From Datisca glomerata (Eukaryota > Streptophyta > Magnoliopsida > Cucurbitales > Datiscaceae): a stretch of DNA of 64,000 nt. Positions 1 to 13,065 of the stretch are shown here, in pieces (positions within the stretch are counted from its first letter, which is position 1; each line of letters opens with the position of its first letter). A program made the position numbers and the translations under genes. The stretch covers positions 1,331,524 to 1,395,523 of the forward strand of contig QANY01013855.1 of the NCBI GenBank assembly GCA_003255025.1, given 5' to 3'. The notes beneath the pieces are model-generated. The model was not told the DNA's origin and did no database searches. It worked only from the letters and a program-made list of their open reading frames with translations.

Positions 1-239
1 TAAACAAATATGACAATTCTATTTTACAGGCATTTAAATTACAAGCAATTAAATTACGATGATCATTGTAGATTACGCAAATCTAACGACCCTAAGTGCA
101 TTTATACTCGTTCATGTGTTTTATTCCTGGCAAACTATTATATAATTATGAGGTGTTTGAAAACATTCTCATGGCTATATGACCGGGTACAAACAATTTC
201 GTGTTCAGTATACGATAATCATTGAGCATTGCAGTAGTA

Positions 240-1970
240 ATAACATTATTACAAAACAACGAAATGTCATTACCCTTTAAAATGAGAGTAATGAGTCATC
301 ACATGGTAAAAACTTTATATTAAATAAATAAAATATACAGAATAAAATAATTTTACTGTATAGCTACAATAAATACAATAATCAACATATTTATAATAAT
401 ATATTGTATATCATAGTATTACAGTATTATAGTATTATATTGCAGAAAATATTACTTGACATTATTTGTAGGATAATGTTTTATTTTGTCATTAAAAATA
501 TATATTAAAAATAATATTAACTAATAAAATATATGCAATATATAATTTCGTATTTTTAAAAAATATGTAAATAATAAAATATTAATATAAAGTAATATTG
601 TATTGAATAAATAGATATTCATATGTAAAAATACTAATATTTAGAATTTAATTGGTATAACATATACATGGTAATAAAGATATTAATATTTACTTGTATA
701 AATTGATAAATTAGTTTATATATTGTTTTGAAATAATTGGAACAACAAATATTGATGTAGAAAATAATACATAAAATATTATTCATATATGAAATAAAAA
801 CTTTATAGCGCATTTTCATACACCTTAGCATATTTTTAACAAAAAAATATACATAATGTTTCCTATATACTTTCTTATTTTTCATTATTGTTACATTTAA
901 AGTAATTTTACATTCCGCTAAAGGAAACCCTTCAAGTTACTTGTATTTTTCTTTGTAGTATCTACTTACAAAAAACATCTTTGTTTTTTACCATCATCCC
1001 TTAAGTTACAAACCTTCTTTATTGAGGCAGTAAGAGCCATTTATCTTGTCTTTTAGCAAAAATCAGGTTTGAGTCAAACCAAATTAAAGTACCTGAGTTA
1101 TACCATGTAAGAAATCTATTTAAATAATGGAACACGTAACTTAAATCTATTAAGTTAAGCAACCATTCAAACGTTGCTTGTTTAATGGTAACATGAAAAT
1201 ATTACCATGACAATGGGTGTGGGTAAAACATTACGATGTTCATCATTTGAGAAACTGAATTATGTACATTACCACAGTAGTAACATCCGTGCAAAACATG
1301 ATTTTTCATTAGCCTTTAACTTTCATAATAATACAACATATAGTAAATAACATTACTATTATTAGCCAAAATAATGTTATGTTATATTTTATTTTTAACT
1401 TTTTACTCAAAAGATATTTTATAGTACGTTTAAATATATTAATAACATTACTAAATTTCATTGATACAAAAAAACATAATAATACAACATATTACTTATA
1501 ATATTATATATTATATTATATGATTTTAATAGTATAGTAGTTAGACCGAATAAAAATTAATATTACCATATTATTTATAAGAATATTTTATTTTGCATAA
1601 ACATATATTATTATCCAAAATAATGTGATAAAATAAAACATTCTAAATATCTCAAATATATATTTATATATTTTTAGAAATACATATAAATCATAAAAAT
1701 ATCCATAGAAAATAATATTACATTGAATAGTTAGATATTCGTACATAAACTATTTATTGTAAAGTATGGAATTATATATAATAATATTTATTTATATGAA
1801 TTGATGAACTAATCCATGTATAATTTATTAAAATATTTTGAACCACAAAAACATTGGTATGGAAAATAACGCATAAAATAATATTCAAATATGAAATAAT
1901 AAAAAATATATACATTTTTGTACACCTTACCATGGTTTTTTACAAACAAATACAATAGTATCACACTCAT
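240..1970. repeat. Diverged direct duplication in AT-rich intergenic DNA
   Basis: Two blocks, about 240-880 and 1310-1970, share a series of matching segments in the same order and orientation. Examples are the run around 'gaaaataatacataaaatatt' (near 760) against 'gaaaataacgcataaaataat' (near 1861), and 'catacaccttagcat' against 'gtacaccttaccat' downstream. Spacing is about 1.1 kb. No coding potential is visible: the only longer open frames are low-complexity Ile/Tyr/Lys translations of AT-rich DNA. Most likely an old tandem duplication or two copies of an AT-rich transposon relic. The rest of 1-2850 shows nothing else I can name. Confidence 0.5.
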
Positions 1971-2849
1971 GTGGTAATGTTACACACTTTCACATTCTTG
2001 GTAACAGTTCTTATACTTTCCCAAATTTCCATTAATGTTTATAGTCCATAACAATAAACGCCCCATAAAGGTAAGTAACATTATGTAGTACTATGATGTT
2101 GTGAACTATTATGACGTGATAACATACATGACGTGAGGTTATATATTTCTCTCATAATTTAAAATATTTTTTATTAATTTACATTTTATGGTGATGTGTA
2201 ATCAAATACACCATCAAAGTTATAATAGTGATGAGTCTTATAATGTTACATAACATTTTTCTAAAATTTATTCTCTTACCAAACGACATATTCTTACTAG
2301 ATAAATGTATCGTCTAAATTTAGATCCAACAAGAGATACACTTCAAAAGAACTAGCGCTTTATGAGCTCCTCTAATTCTCTTTAAAGTCTCTAGATTCAA
2401 TTTCTCTCACTTGCTGACTTGATTGTCAATGACAATTGATATATATCACACTAGTATCAAGTTGATATACATAAAATGTGTTTCATGTTCTCATTCCCAT
2501 ATCCACTAGGAAATTCATTAGGAAACAAACGCCGATCGTTGATAATAGATTTTTTTTTCATACACTACAAAGAATAAAGATTTATTAAATCTAAAACAAT
2601 GTATTTTGATATGAAAATAAATGAATAAGTGAATAACAGGAGCCTCTCGACAAAAAAAGATAAAACTCAAATCATATCAATAAACATTCGCCGATTAACA
2701 ATTTATAATCATGATCTTTAAAATCAATAACTTTTATGAACTTTCAAATTATGTAGCATTACACATTTTCTTCCATTTATTAATGCCTCATACAATATTC
2801 ATTACGCATATAAAAAGGGGGTAAAATACATGTCTTATCCATTAACTTT

Positions 2850-3470
2850 TACTTGTAGTCAATTTATACCCGTAAAGTTTAAATTGAGTAAAATTGTTCT
2901 ACAAAGTTTCTAAATATGTAAAATTAACACCATTCTATATGGGTTTTAACTCATCCAACTCAATTTTTCTTTAACCCTTCACTAGGACTAGAAAACCAAC
3001 TGAGAAAATCTCCATAACCTAGCTGGTTCCCAAACCTCTCCAAGTTGCTGAGGTTTTACTAACCCTAAATGGTCCCCCTTCCGAAATCATTGAGTTCTCA
3101 TTTCTAAATTTTTTTCAAATGTGAGCTTGCAGAATCTAAAAACATGAACGTCTCCAATTAGGCTTCTATGTATGCATTACAAGGAGAAGAAATTGCTTTC
3201 CTACCTGAACTCCATCTGGTTTTTTGTTTGTTTGACATAAGATTCAATGTGTGTCGTTATAAGAGAAGCATTTTAGGGGAGGATTTTGGAAACACTTTGG
3301 ATTAGGAGATTTTCAGTTGGTTTTTATTTCTAATGTGGTGTTAAAAAAAGTGAGTTGAATCCTCAAACTCAGTTAAAAGATCAGACAAATTACGATTAAT
3401 TTTACTAATTTTAAAATCTTATAGAACGATTTTATTCATTTTAAATTTTACGGTATAAATTATCTATAAA
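2850..3470. mobile_element. Non-autonomous fold-back (MITE-like) element
   Basis: The left arm (about 2850-3050) reappears as an imperfect reverse complement at about 3285-3470. For instance, 'cccgtaaagtttaaattgag' at about 2869 pairs with the stretch around 3430-3455, and 'ctagaaaaccaactgagaaa' at about 2989 pairs with 'ggagattttcagttggtttt' near 3306. The spacer is about 230 bp and carries no gene. Arm length and AT-rich content fit a small terminal-inverted-repeat or fold-back element. I could not identify a target-site duplication. It lies only about 560 bp before the FBL15 start codon. Confidence 0.6.
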
Positions 3471-3559
3471 TAAATGTTTATATAATTGAAATTAGACCAA
3501 AAATAGTAATATTATCTATCTTCAAAATAATTTTAAAAGGTTTTAGGTAAATACATATT

Positions 3560-4030
3560 AATAATCGGTAAAAATGGGTAAGAGAGAGTGGATTGAGTGA
3601 GCCAGTCGCTCGTTACTTCGCCAAATTGGTAAAGCCACTCTTCGGATTTTGGTTGTTAAAAGTTGGAAACCTCGGATTTATTACATCACCAATCCTTAAA
3701 GTTCCCATCAACAAAATCATCCACAACAAAGCTTCTCTAGTATCGCATCCGATCAGATCCATTCTCCTCTCTCATTCTTTGTCAACATACTTTAATTTGT
3801 ATTGTTTTGTTGGAGTAATTTCTATTTTTTTTGTTAAGTTTGTGGAACTATCTCGAATCGAATTGATCGTTTCGTTTACTGGGATTCGCGGCCATCGAGT
3901 TTGTTTCTTCAATTTTCGTGGGTATTAGGGTTTTCCCTTTTTTTTTGGGGGGGGGGGGGACTTGGAGGTTCAAATGTTTCGGATCGTGACCTAGGGTTCT
4001 TGAAGGTATCAGCTTTCTACATCTCGTTGC
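3560..4030 (+). promoter_or_regulatory. Probable promoter-proximal region and 5' leader of FBL15-like gene
   Basis: This stretch joins the fold-back element to the FBL15 start codon. A TATA-like CTATAAATAAAT lies at 3464-3475, inside the right arm of that element. The leader has a T8 run followed by a G13 run near 3940-3959. It contains an upstream open frame (3593-3928, 111 codons) and another (3901-4128) overlapping the main start. If transcription begins upstream of 3593, these could limit translation of the main frame. Neither peptide resembles a known protein. The transcription start is not visible from sequence alone. Confidence 0.35.
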
Positions 4031-7000
4031 ATGAAGATTTGGTGCTGCTTATGCTTCACCGCCGGAGAAGACGAAGTGGAAGAGAAAGAACCAAGGAAGG
4101 CTATGATGGAGGGTGTTCTCGAAAATGAGGACAACCTTAGCGGTAGTATTAGGAACGACGATGACCCAGTGGACACGACATTAGGGCTAGCCGTTAATAG
4201 GTCCGACAGGGCTGACCTAAACCTCCCATTGCTCGTAGAGATAGCCAGACCAATAGGTGATTTTGGTGGTGATGGCGTTGACTACTTGGATGACGGGCCG
4301 CGTGACAAGGCACTTAATCCACGGAAGTTCTCCTTTTTACTTTCGCGTTGGTCAGAGGGGACTAGTAGTGGCATTTCGGCCTCAACTGCAGCAGCTGCAA
4401 CGGATGAGAGTGGTGATGCGGAGTGCGCTCATGATTCGCACCATAAACGTGCGAAAGTTCACCCTAATATAATGTGAGCCCTTTCGGTAACAGTTAACAT
4501 TGCTAGTTTTTGTAAGTTTTGGTACCCTGAGATTCTTGGCGGTTTTACTATTAAGATCGGTCGGAGTTTAATTAGGCTAACTCACCGAAAGAGGAGGAAT
4601 TATTCGATTTTATTTTTGACTTTTTTTGGTGCACTTCCATTTTAGTTTTTCCCACCAAAGTGGTGATTAAAGTTCAAGTGTAAGCCATAAACAAAATCAA
4701 ACTAGGCGTGTCATTTTTGTTAAAGTCCCACGAATTGATTACATTTCCGTTAAGTCTGTCTAAGAGAGGTTCTTCTGAACGAGGAGGAAATTGTAGTGCA
4801 CTAGTGTTGAATATAAGTTGACTCAGACTACACTAAGTCTGGATTGCTGAACTTTGGCATTATGCTTTGTCATAGAATTTGTCTATTTTCAATTTCAAGT
4901 TAAATGTGGTTCTTATATTATCATTGATGCAGTGAGTATCATTATGCAACTGCAATATCTCTGGGTGCTAGAAACTCCTTATCATATGGTGACATAGATT
5001 TCAGGTTCGGTCATGTATCTTCAATCGCATGTATAGTTTTCTTTTCTCCCTTTTTGGGTTTAAGAATCAAGTGATGGCAATGCTTTTGACTCTAGTTATG
5101 GGAAAGATGAAAAGGATGACGTCGAGGCTTTGAAATCACAGAATCTAGAAGTTCGCATGGATCTTACAGATGACTTATTGCATATGGTATGCATTCTGAA
5201 AATCTGTTTTATTATATGAAAGTTTAAATATTTACTTGGATATTATGTTTGTATTAAGTTTGTTTCTTGTTCATTGTCAGGTATTCTCCTTCTTAGACCA
5301 CATTAATCTTTGTCGAGCTGCTATAGTTTGTAAGCAGTGGCGAACAGCTAGTGCTCATGAAGATTTTTGGAGGTGTTTGAATTTCGAGAATAGGAATATA
5401 TCCATCGAACAGTGTAAGTTCTACTTGATAAGTTGTTGACTTTATTTATATTTTTAGGAAAACTTATGATAATAATCATGTTCACTTGCAGTTGAGGATA
5501 TGTGTCAGCGATATCCCAAAGCCACTGAAGTGAATATTTCTGGTGCACCTGCTATTCATTTACTTGTTCTGAAAGCTGTTTCTTCTTTAAGGTATCTGCT
5601 AATCTACAAAATTTTTAAATATATTTCCTGGTAAAGTTCGCTGCAACTTATGGTTTCTTGTTTACTCAGAAATCTTGAGGTTCTAACATTGGGGAGAGGA
5701 CAACTCGGGGATAACTTTTTCCACGTGCTAGCGGAATGCTATTTGTTGAAGAGATTAACTGTCAATGATTCTAATCTTGGCAATGGCACTCAAGAAATAT
5801 CTATAAACCATGATAGATTGCGTCATCTTCATCTAGTAAAGTGCCGTGTTATCCGTATATCTGTCAGGTGAAATGACTTGTGCATTCCACAAGAGTATTA
5901 TATGCCATCATGATATCTTGTTTTCGTGCTAAAACATGATATTTTGCAGATGCCCACAACTTGAAACTTTGTCTTTGAAGCGTACTAACATGGCACAGGC
6001 TGTTCTCAATTGCCCTCTTCTGGTTGATCTTGATATTGGCTCTTGCCATAAGCTTTCGGACGCTGCAATTCGCTCAGCTGCTACTTCATGTCCTCAATTA
6101 GAATCGCTTGATATGTCTAATTGTTTATGTGTTAGTGACGAGACATTACGTGAAATATCCCAAACTTGCACTAGTCTCCATGTTCTGAATGCATCATACT
6201 GCCCAAATTTATCTTTGGAGGTGAGTTCGTGCTAACCTTCACGTGAATTTAGATAAGCGTTTTCCCTGCTTGAAATGCTCGTGTGTTTTTCTTGCAGTCT
6301 GTAAGACTTCCAATGTTGACAGTTCTTAAGCTTCACAGCTGCGAGGGCATGACTTCGGCATCAATGGCTGCTATAAATCTTAGTGGTTTGTTGGAGGTCT
6401 GAATTTGCTTGGTGTGATTGTTTTGTCATATGGTTGTCTGTCACCATACTTTTTCTTTTCTTGGAGACACGAAATCCAAACATGTAAAAGATGATTTCGA
6501 AACTCACCGCAGGTTTTGGAGCTGGACAATTGCAGTCTTTTGACCTCTGTGTCACTGGTTCTTCCACGCTTGCAGAATATTAGACTTGTACATTGTCGCA
6601 AGTATGTGTAGTTGCCCTCCAATTGAATTCTTTCCTCGTAGAACTTATCCCCTATGAGAGGAAATTCTCCATGCTGCAGAGATTTCTTTTATGTGCCAAG
6701 CCTTGGAAAAGGGACATGGCTTGCATTTCCGATTTCCCTTTCAAAATTTGAATTTTTTTCCATCTGCAGGTTTTCTGATTTAAATCTACAGAGTAATATG
6801 TTATCTTCCATAATGGTATCTAATTGCCCTGCACTCCACCGCATCAACATCACTTCAAATGTACTTCAAGTATGTCCCTCAGAGAAGCATTTAGGCTTCT
6901 GTCTTGTGCTATTGTGTTTTTCAGTTTCTGATGAAATTTATTATTGAAGTGGTGGATTTATACATTTGCAGAAATTAATGTTGAAGAAGCAAGAGAGCTT

Positions 7001-9645
7001 AACCAAACTGACGTTGCAATGCCAAAGTTTGCGAGAAGTTGACCTCACAGATTGTGAATCCCTTACAAATTCTATTTGTGAGGTTTTCAGCGATGGTGGC
7101 GGATGCCCCAAGCTAAAGTCACTAGTTCTTGATAACTGTGAGGTCAGTTTGATTATTATGCTACATGGGCGAGATATTTGTGCTAGTCACATCCTGTCTT
7201 ACTATTTTTACTTGATTTGTTTTTATGCTCACTTATGATGCGTATGTTTCCCTTGTTCAGAGTTTGACAGCAATTCAATTCTGCAGTACGTCTTTGGTTA
7301 GTCTTTCTCTTGTTGGCTGCCGGGCCATCACGTCTCTTGAACTTACGTGCCCCCACCTTGAGCGAGTTTGTTTAGATGGATGTGATCACCTCGAGAGAGC
7401 ATCATTTTGTCCTGTAAGTGAGATATGTTGTTTGATGCATTGGTTGCTGTTATGAAAATGAAATATATCTATGTTGCTCTTTTCAAGATGATACAAAGTG
7501 TGAAAATTTGAAGGACGCCACATATTTTTCGAGCGGTTGCAGTCTTTAAATAGTAGACTTGTATCATATTCAAAATAGTTGTTTAGAGTTGGCTTATGGA
7601 CTCGTTTAGAAAATCTGTTGATGACTTGATTACTGTATTAAGCTGCTGTAGATGCTTGAAATTGATTCTACCCACCCTACACTTATGCAGGTTGGCCTTA
7701 GATCTCTTAACCTTGGGATTTGTCCCAAGTTGACAGAACTAAGAATCAGGGCCCCTCATATGGTTTTACTCGAGTTGAAAGGATGTGGAGGACTATCTGA
7801 AGCATTGATCGATTGTCCACTCTTAACATCCCTGGATGCTTCCTTTTGTGGGTTAGTTTGCTAATATATACTTGTTGTGGAATACACTGAAGCTCTAGTT
7901 GATAAATTTACCCTCCGCATTTGCAGCCAACTGAAGGATGACTGCCTATCTGCAACTACAGCTTCATGCCCGCTGATTGAGTCGTTGATATTGATGTCAT
8001 GCCCCTCTGTTGGCTCTGACGGACTGTACTCGTTGCACTGTCTTCCAAATTTGGTTGTGCTTGATTTATCATATACATTTTTGATGAACTTGCGCCCAGT
8101 TTTTGAGTCTTGTATTCAACTTAAGGTATTTCTACAATAGATTTTTCATTTATAGTGAACTTGTCAAAAACCACAAAGAGGAAAAAAATGGAGGAAGAAA
8201 GATTTCTAGGAACAAATTATTAAGATGTATGCAAATATCATCTTTATATCATTTGACAGCCTCATTTATTGCACTTGCTTTTTATCTTCTTCTTCCCCAG
8301 GTGTTGAAATTACAAGCATGCAAGTATTTAACCGATTCGTCCCTGGAGCCTCTTTATAAGGAAGGTGCTCTTCCAGCTCTCCAGGAACTGGACTTATCTT
8401 ATGGGACCCTTTGTCAGTCTGCTATAGAGGAGCTTCTTGCTTGCTGCAGACACCTCACTCATGTGAGCTTGAATGGATGTCTAAACATGCGTGACCTTAA
8501 TTGGGGTTGTAGTAGTGGAGAGCTTCCTTCATTGCCTAGTATACTTATCCCATCTCACCAATCTCCAAAAGTTATCCAGAGTCCGATCGAGCAGTCAAAC
8601 CGTTTACTTCAGAACCTAAACTGTGTTGGTTGTCCAAATATTAGGAAGGTTTTCATTCCACCTGCAGCTCGCTGTTTGCATTTATCATCACTCAATCTTT
8701 CTTTGTCTTCTAATTTGAAGGAAGTTGATATTGCTTGTTTCAACCTCTGCTTTCTTAACTTGAGGTTAGATTCTTTCACCACTTACTATTTCTCTAAAGG
8801 TTGCTTTTGATCTTTGCTTTTTGCCTTGTGTATTTATTCGCTGCTGATTTGTTTCCTCGTATCATCTAGTAATTGTTGCTCTTTGGAAGTTCTGAGGCTC
8901 GACTGCCCGAAATTGACTAGTCTCTTCCTCCAGGTATTGATATTTCCTTTCTTGGTAAATTCCGCAGTTGTTTATCTAGTTTTATTCGTTTTTCAATATT
9001 CTCCTTTTCACGGGGAGTTGTATTTTTTGGGAAAATTCCCCCAAGCTCCCCTCTAATTCGCTTAAATGACATGGACACTATATTTTTGAAAAATGACACG
9101 TAGGCCCGCTCGGTTAAGAAACCGTTTAGTTTCTTTTTGAAGTAACCATAATGCCCTTATCGTATAGATCCAACCTTTCTAATAATTGAGCCCAAACATA
9201 AGACTCGGCCCGAATGATGAGAAGGTTTTGAATCTGAAAATGGTTCTAGAAGAAAAATGATAATTTGGGGTTCAACACCCACATTTTTCAGACTGTATTT
9301 ATCAACTGCCATGAACTACTCTTTCCTCTGAAACTCATTTGCAACTGTTTCATTTTTCTCAAGTCATGCAACATAGAGGAAGAAGGTGTTGAAGCTGCCA
9401 TATCAAAATGTAGCATGCTTGAGACTCTAGATGTCCGCTTTTGTCCAAAGGTAAGTTCGGTCGTTTATCTACACTTTGGTTATCCCCGTGTTGTCCGCAT
9501 ACCCTTGGGTTAGAAACACAATCAACAATTCTTTTTTTTAAGAAATTCATTTTATGGGCATTGGCAGATCTCTTCAATGAGCATGGTGAAGTTCCGTGGC
9601 GCGTGCTCAAGTTTGAAGCGGATCTTCAGCAGTTTGTGTCCTTGA
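4031..9645 (+). CDS. FBL15: F-box/LRR-repeat protein 15-like (SCF ubiquitin-ligase substrate receptor)
   Basis: Eighteen exons close into one 998-codon frame: 4031-4473, 4933-5004, 5072-5186, 5281-5413, 5492-5591, 5670-5867, 5950-6220, 6298-6396, 6513-6601, 6770-6869, 6972-7142, 7261-7413, 7691-7851, 7927-8125, 8301-8764, 8870-8933, 9364-9450, 9568-9645, all GT..AG. Residues 1-200 are acidic and low complexity. An F-box (DDLLHMVFSFL..., C-K-Q-W) spans about 200-250. The rest is Cys-rich leucine-rich repeats of the C-P-x-L-x-x-L-x-L-x-x-C type up to the C-terminus. Arabidopsis FBL15 (SLOW MOTION) is close to this length. F-box proteins of this kind bind SKP1 and present targets to the SCF complex; the family member limits leaf-initiation rate and auxin signalling. 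No stop, frameshift or lost splice site was found. The terminal frame ending in SSLCP and the length match support completeness. Confidence 0.93.
8960..9290. repeat. Probable transposon-derived insert in penultimate FBL15 introns
   Basis: The intron 8934-9363 is longer than its neighbours. Its centre (about 9030-9250) is unlike flanking intron DNA: it is richer in G+C, with 'ccaagctcccctctaattcg' and 'gacacgtaggcccgctcggt'. It has no coding capacity and no clear terminal repeats. I infer a decayed repeat insertion; it does not touch the splice sites. Confidence 0.3.
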
Positions 9646-10204
9646 TGATTTATTTATTTATATTATGTTTAATCCTTTCACATATTTGTCATTTTGAGGT
9701 CATTCATACTTGGTCACTGGTGGCAAATCCTTTAAATTATTTTTCTTTGATTTACTATTAACGTATGTGTATATGATCTTTGTTTTCTGGTTGTGTTTGA
9801 GTATATATATTATAGGTTGCTGATGTAGCTCTCTATGTAGCGGTACCTACATGTTCACTCATTCTCTTCAATAGATGTGTGTTATTGTACATCTTATATT
9901 TGCTAACGAGTTTGCAGCATGGTATTAGTACGTAAGAAATTCAAAACCCGTGGCAAAAGTGAAGAGAAACAATGTTTTTGTAAGAGTTTTTCAAAATTTT
10001 GTTTTGAGAGAAAACATACACTTTTTTTTATTCCTAATAACATAAATCATTTTATTTTCTTTACTGCTACTTGTCGAATGGTACAAATGAAAGTAATGTC
10101 ATGGAAAAAAACCTTTCTGTGATTACAGGATATCAAGTTCTATTGAGGTAAGAGAGGAAAAAAAGAAAGAAGCACTTTATTCAAATTGGTTGAAAATTAA
10201 AGAT

Positions 10205-12965
10205 TTACAGAAGTGATTCCAACTGTTTAAGTTCTGGGTCCAAGATTTCAAGTCCTCCGTCTTCCGGTATTCTGTATGAGTCTGCAACAGCCTGACCTTT
10301 TTCGAGCACATCAGAAGGCACAGTTTGGAGGAGGCTATAAAAACAAGATAAATTCAGATTTTATAACTTAACTCACCTGAAATTTGGTCTGTAATAGGAG
10401 CAGGATATAAATGCAGGAAGAGCAAAAAAATAAGAACACTACCTGTCCAGTGCATGAAGTGCAATGCCAATATTTGTCTTCATTGAGTCGACTGAAGCTC
10501 CTCTCTCATTTCTTGATGCACGTAATAGCAAAGAATCAAGCTCCTCCAATGCTCTTCAAATCCGAAACAGTAGTATTAAAGGGTTTTCAGAATGTTGTGA
10601 ACTTTTACCAACTAATGGATCGTTTGGTGTAAACAAAAATATTCTCGTGTAGAAGTGAAAATTAGGACAAAATGAGAAGATGAAATATCCAAATGTTCCC
10701 GAAATCTATTGTACCCTAATTATGAAGGGCTTCATATCACCTCAAATGGAGGTAATTTCAAGATTCCTCCAATCTTAGATTCTCTTACATTTTTCTTATA
10801 GAAAATAAGAAATTGTTCTGACGGAGATGATCTTAAGATTTTCATAATCTGGATAAACGTAATAAGAAACGACCCCTAAAGATTTACTGGAACATGTTAT
10901 GGTTATTTCATCAGTCATTTGGTACTACTGAAAATGTATCATCCTAATCAACTTGTGCTAACTCATCAATTAATTCAAGCTCGGGCTTTACTGCCTCCTG
11001 AACTGGTTAAAAACTAGAAAGAGGGTAATGATTGAACCGATCATTGAACATTACGGCGAGGCTCATAAATGGCATAATGCATTTACCTGAGACATTGATC
11101 AACATTGTCGAAAGCTGTTTTATCGGAGCCTTCCTCTGAAGCATATTGTGCTACCTATAGTTCCGAAGAAAAATACCAAGCTCTTAGGAACTCAATGTAC
11201 ACTAAAACTGCCATAAAGCAGAAAAAATGAGCACAGATAGTCAAAGATCATCTTTTTGTAACTGATGGTGGCAACAACAATCAACATTCAATGCTGACGT
11301 AACTACTGAGAAGCATGCCAAATCCATATATGTCTGAATTCTAATATACACTGTAAGGGACCAATATGGTCATTTCTACTCTACAGTATCGAAAATGCAG
11401 AAACTCTTTCAGAGTACTTTTGAGGTTTCTCGAACTTGCTTAGGATTTCCTAATTATGAAGTGAAGATGACGAAATAGTTCCCAGTCTAAGTTGTTCTGA
11501 ATGAAAAGAGCATCTCAGACCTTGAAGTTTATCAGTTAAATCTGACATGTCTTACAGTTAGCTGTCTACAATCAGTGTTGAACAAACTCAATATACTAGG
11601 TGGGTTGTACAAAGTCAGGATTTCTCCAAGAGCAGAGAGGCTCTTTGGCACCAACAAGTCTTCATTTGAAAAAAAACGTTAAACACTATCATATATGAGA
11701 GACACTTCGGTGATGCCCATTTTCACCTAAGGTGCGGTCAGCACTAGCATGATCTTTATCTTAAAAATGCTTCGCTCCAAAGTGTGCAACATGATATTTT
11801 CCGAAGCGAGGGCCCCTTCTGCCATTAAGGCTTTACCAAGGGGTCTAATTCAGTGCTTCTTAGGGTATGAACTTCCTCAGCAAAGAGATCAGCTTCCTAA
11901 TAAAGCCCTTGAACTTTATAGTGATCAACTATCTGCTCAGACTGGGTTAACAGACAGGGTTTTGTTTTGGTCGGTAACAGACTGCTTTTTATGACGACTG
12001 TATATATTCAGTCTTGAAAAGCTGGACCGAGGATGGATAAGTGTTCAACAAAAAGGCGTACAAGGACAAGACGAAGATATCAAATATAGTGAGAATGAGA
12101 GCCAAAAGAGGGATAAATATACAGGGAACTTCAACTTACAGCTCGAATATTTACACGAAGGGATGATGCAGGGCCAGAACGAAGCAGAGATCGGCAGGCA
12201 GCATATTCAGGTTCATCACCTTCCAAAGTTTTCTCTAACAGTAGCATAGTAATAAAATATAAGCACTCCAACACTCTTGATCTAAATGTAATTAATTAGA
12301 TTTAACAGGTAATTGAGACATAAGAGCAAGTCTAAAAAATCAAACAAAGAGCAAAACAGATCCAATTAAACAGTATAAGCCATGGATTTTCAAGGACTTA
12401 CTCCTACTCAAATGAAAACTCCCAAAAATTTTAGGGCAGTCACATACCCAAGTCCTTGATTTGGAACTGGGTTAATATCACGGCTGGCACATAAACCTCC
12501 AGCGGGTCAAGCTTTTTCCTGAAATTTGATTAAAGAAAAAATACTGATGATAACTGTCCTGAAATAATTTGAAAACCGTGCCACAATCCTTACTTCTTGA
12601 CGTATTTATCCAAAATGCTACCCGCAATCCCATCTGCAGGAAACACAGGCAGAATTGAAATAACTCTAGTTTTAATTATCAGTTTGCTATTACTCGGGAA
12701 ACAAACGAAAAAAAGGAAAAAGAAATTAGAATTCAAGTATAGGAAAGAAATCCATACAGCTAGGGAAAAGGAAGAGATTTGAGAGAGAAAGAGCGATGGA
12801 GACGACTCGTCTACTCTCCCGCCATTTTGGTGAGAACGCCGCGCACCTCACTCGCCGCCAATTGTCTGTTCTTCTGGCAGTATTTGGGGCCAGAGAAAAC
12901 AGAGTTCCGGTTGAGAAACCATTGAGCTTCGTGTTAACGTGTGCAGGGGTTGTTAGTGTAGCCAT
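10205..12965 (-). CDS. Chloroplast-targeted protein, probably thylakoid lumen, function unknown
   Basis: Seven exons on the minus strand close into 240 codons: 12965-12758, 12633-12594, 12518-12448, 12234-12140, 11154-11087, 10553-10443, 10334-10205, all GT..AG. The N-terminus (about 1-45) is Ser/Thr/Arg-rich and almost free of acids, as in plastid transit peptides. It is followed by S-R-R-V-V plus a hydrophobic stretch ending near YGIAG, resembling a twin-arginine lumen-targeting signal. The mature part is soluble and helical, with SLLRSGPASSLRVNIRA, then LRALEELDSLLLRASRN and a C-terminal LQTVPSDVL...LDPELKQLESLL. I do not recognise the family by name; land-plant photosystem-associated lumen proteins have this architecture. 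An in-frame upstream ATG at 12986 would add seven residues; 12965 (MATLTT) looks more like a plastid leader. The neighbour FBL15 converges tail to tail, 559 bp apart. Confidence 0.82.
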
Positions 12966-13065
12966 TGCAGACCGAACACGAGACATAAAAAGAAAAAGAA
13001 AAGGACTCGAGAAAAATAAGAAGGAAAGTAAAAGACTTATCCGTTTGCTCATGCCCCACAAACAG

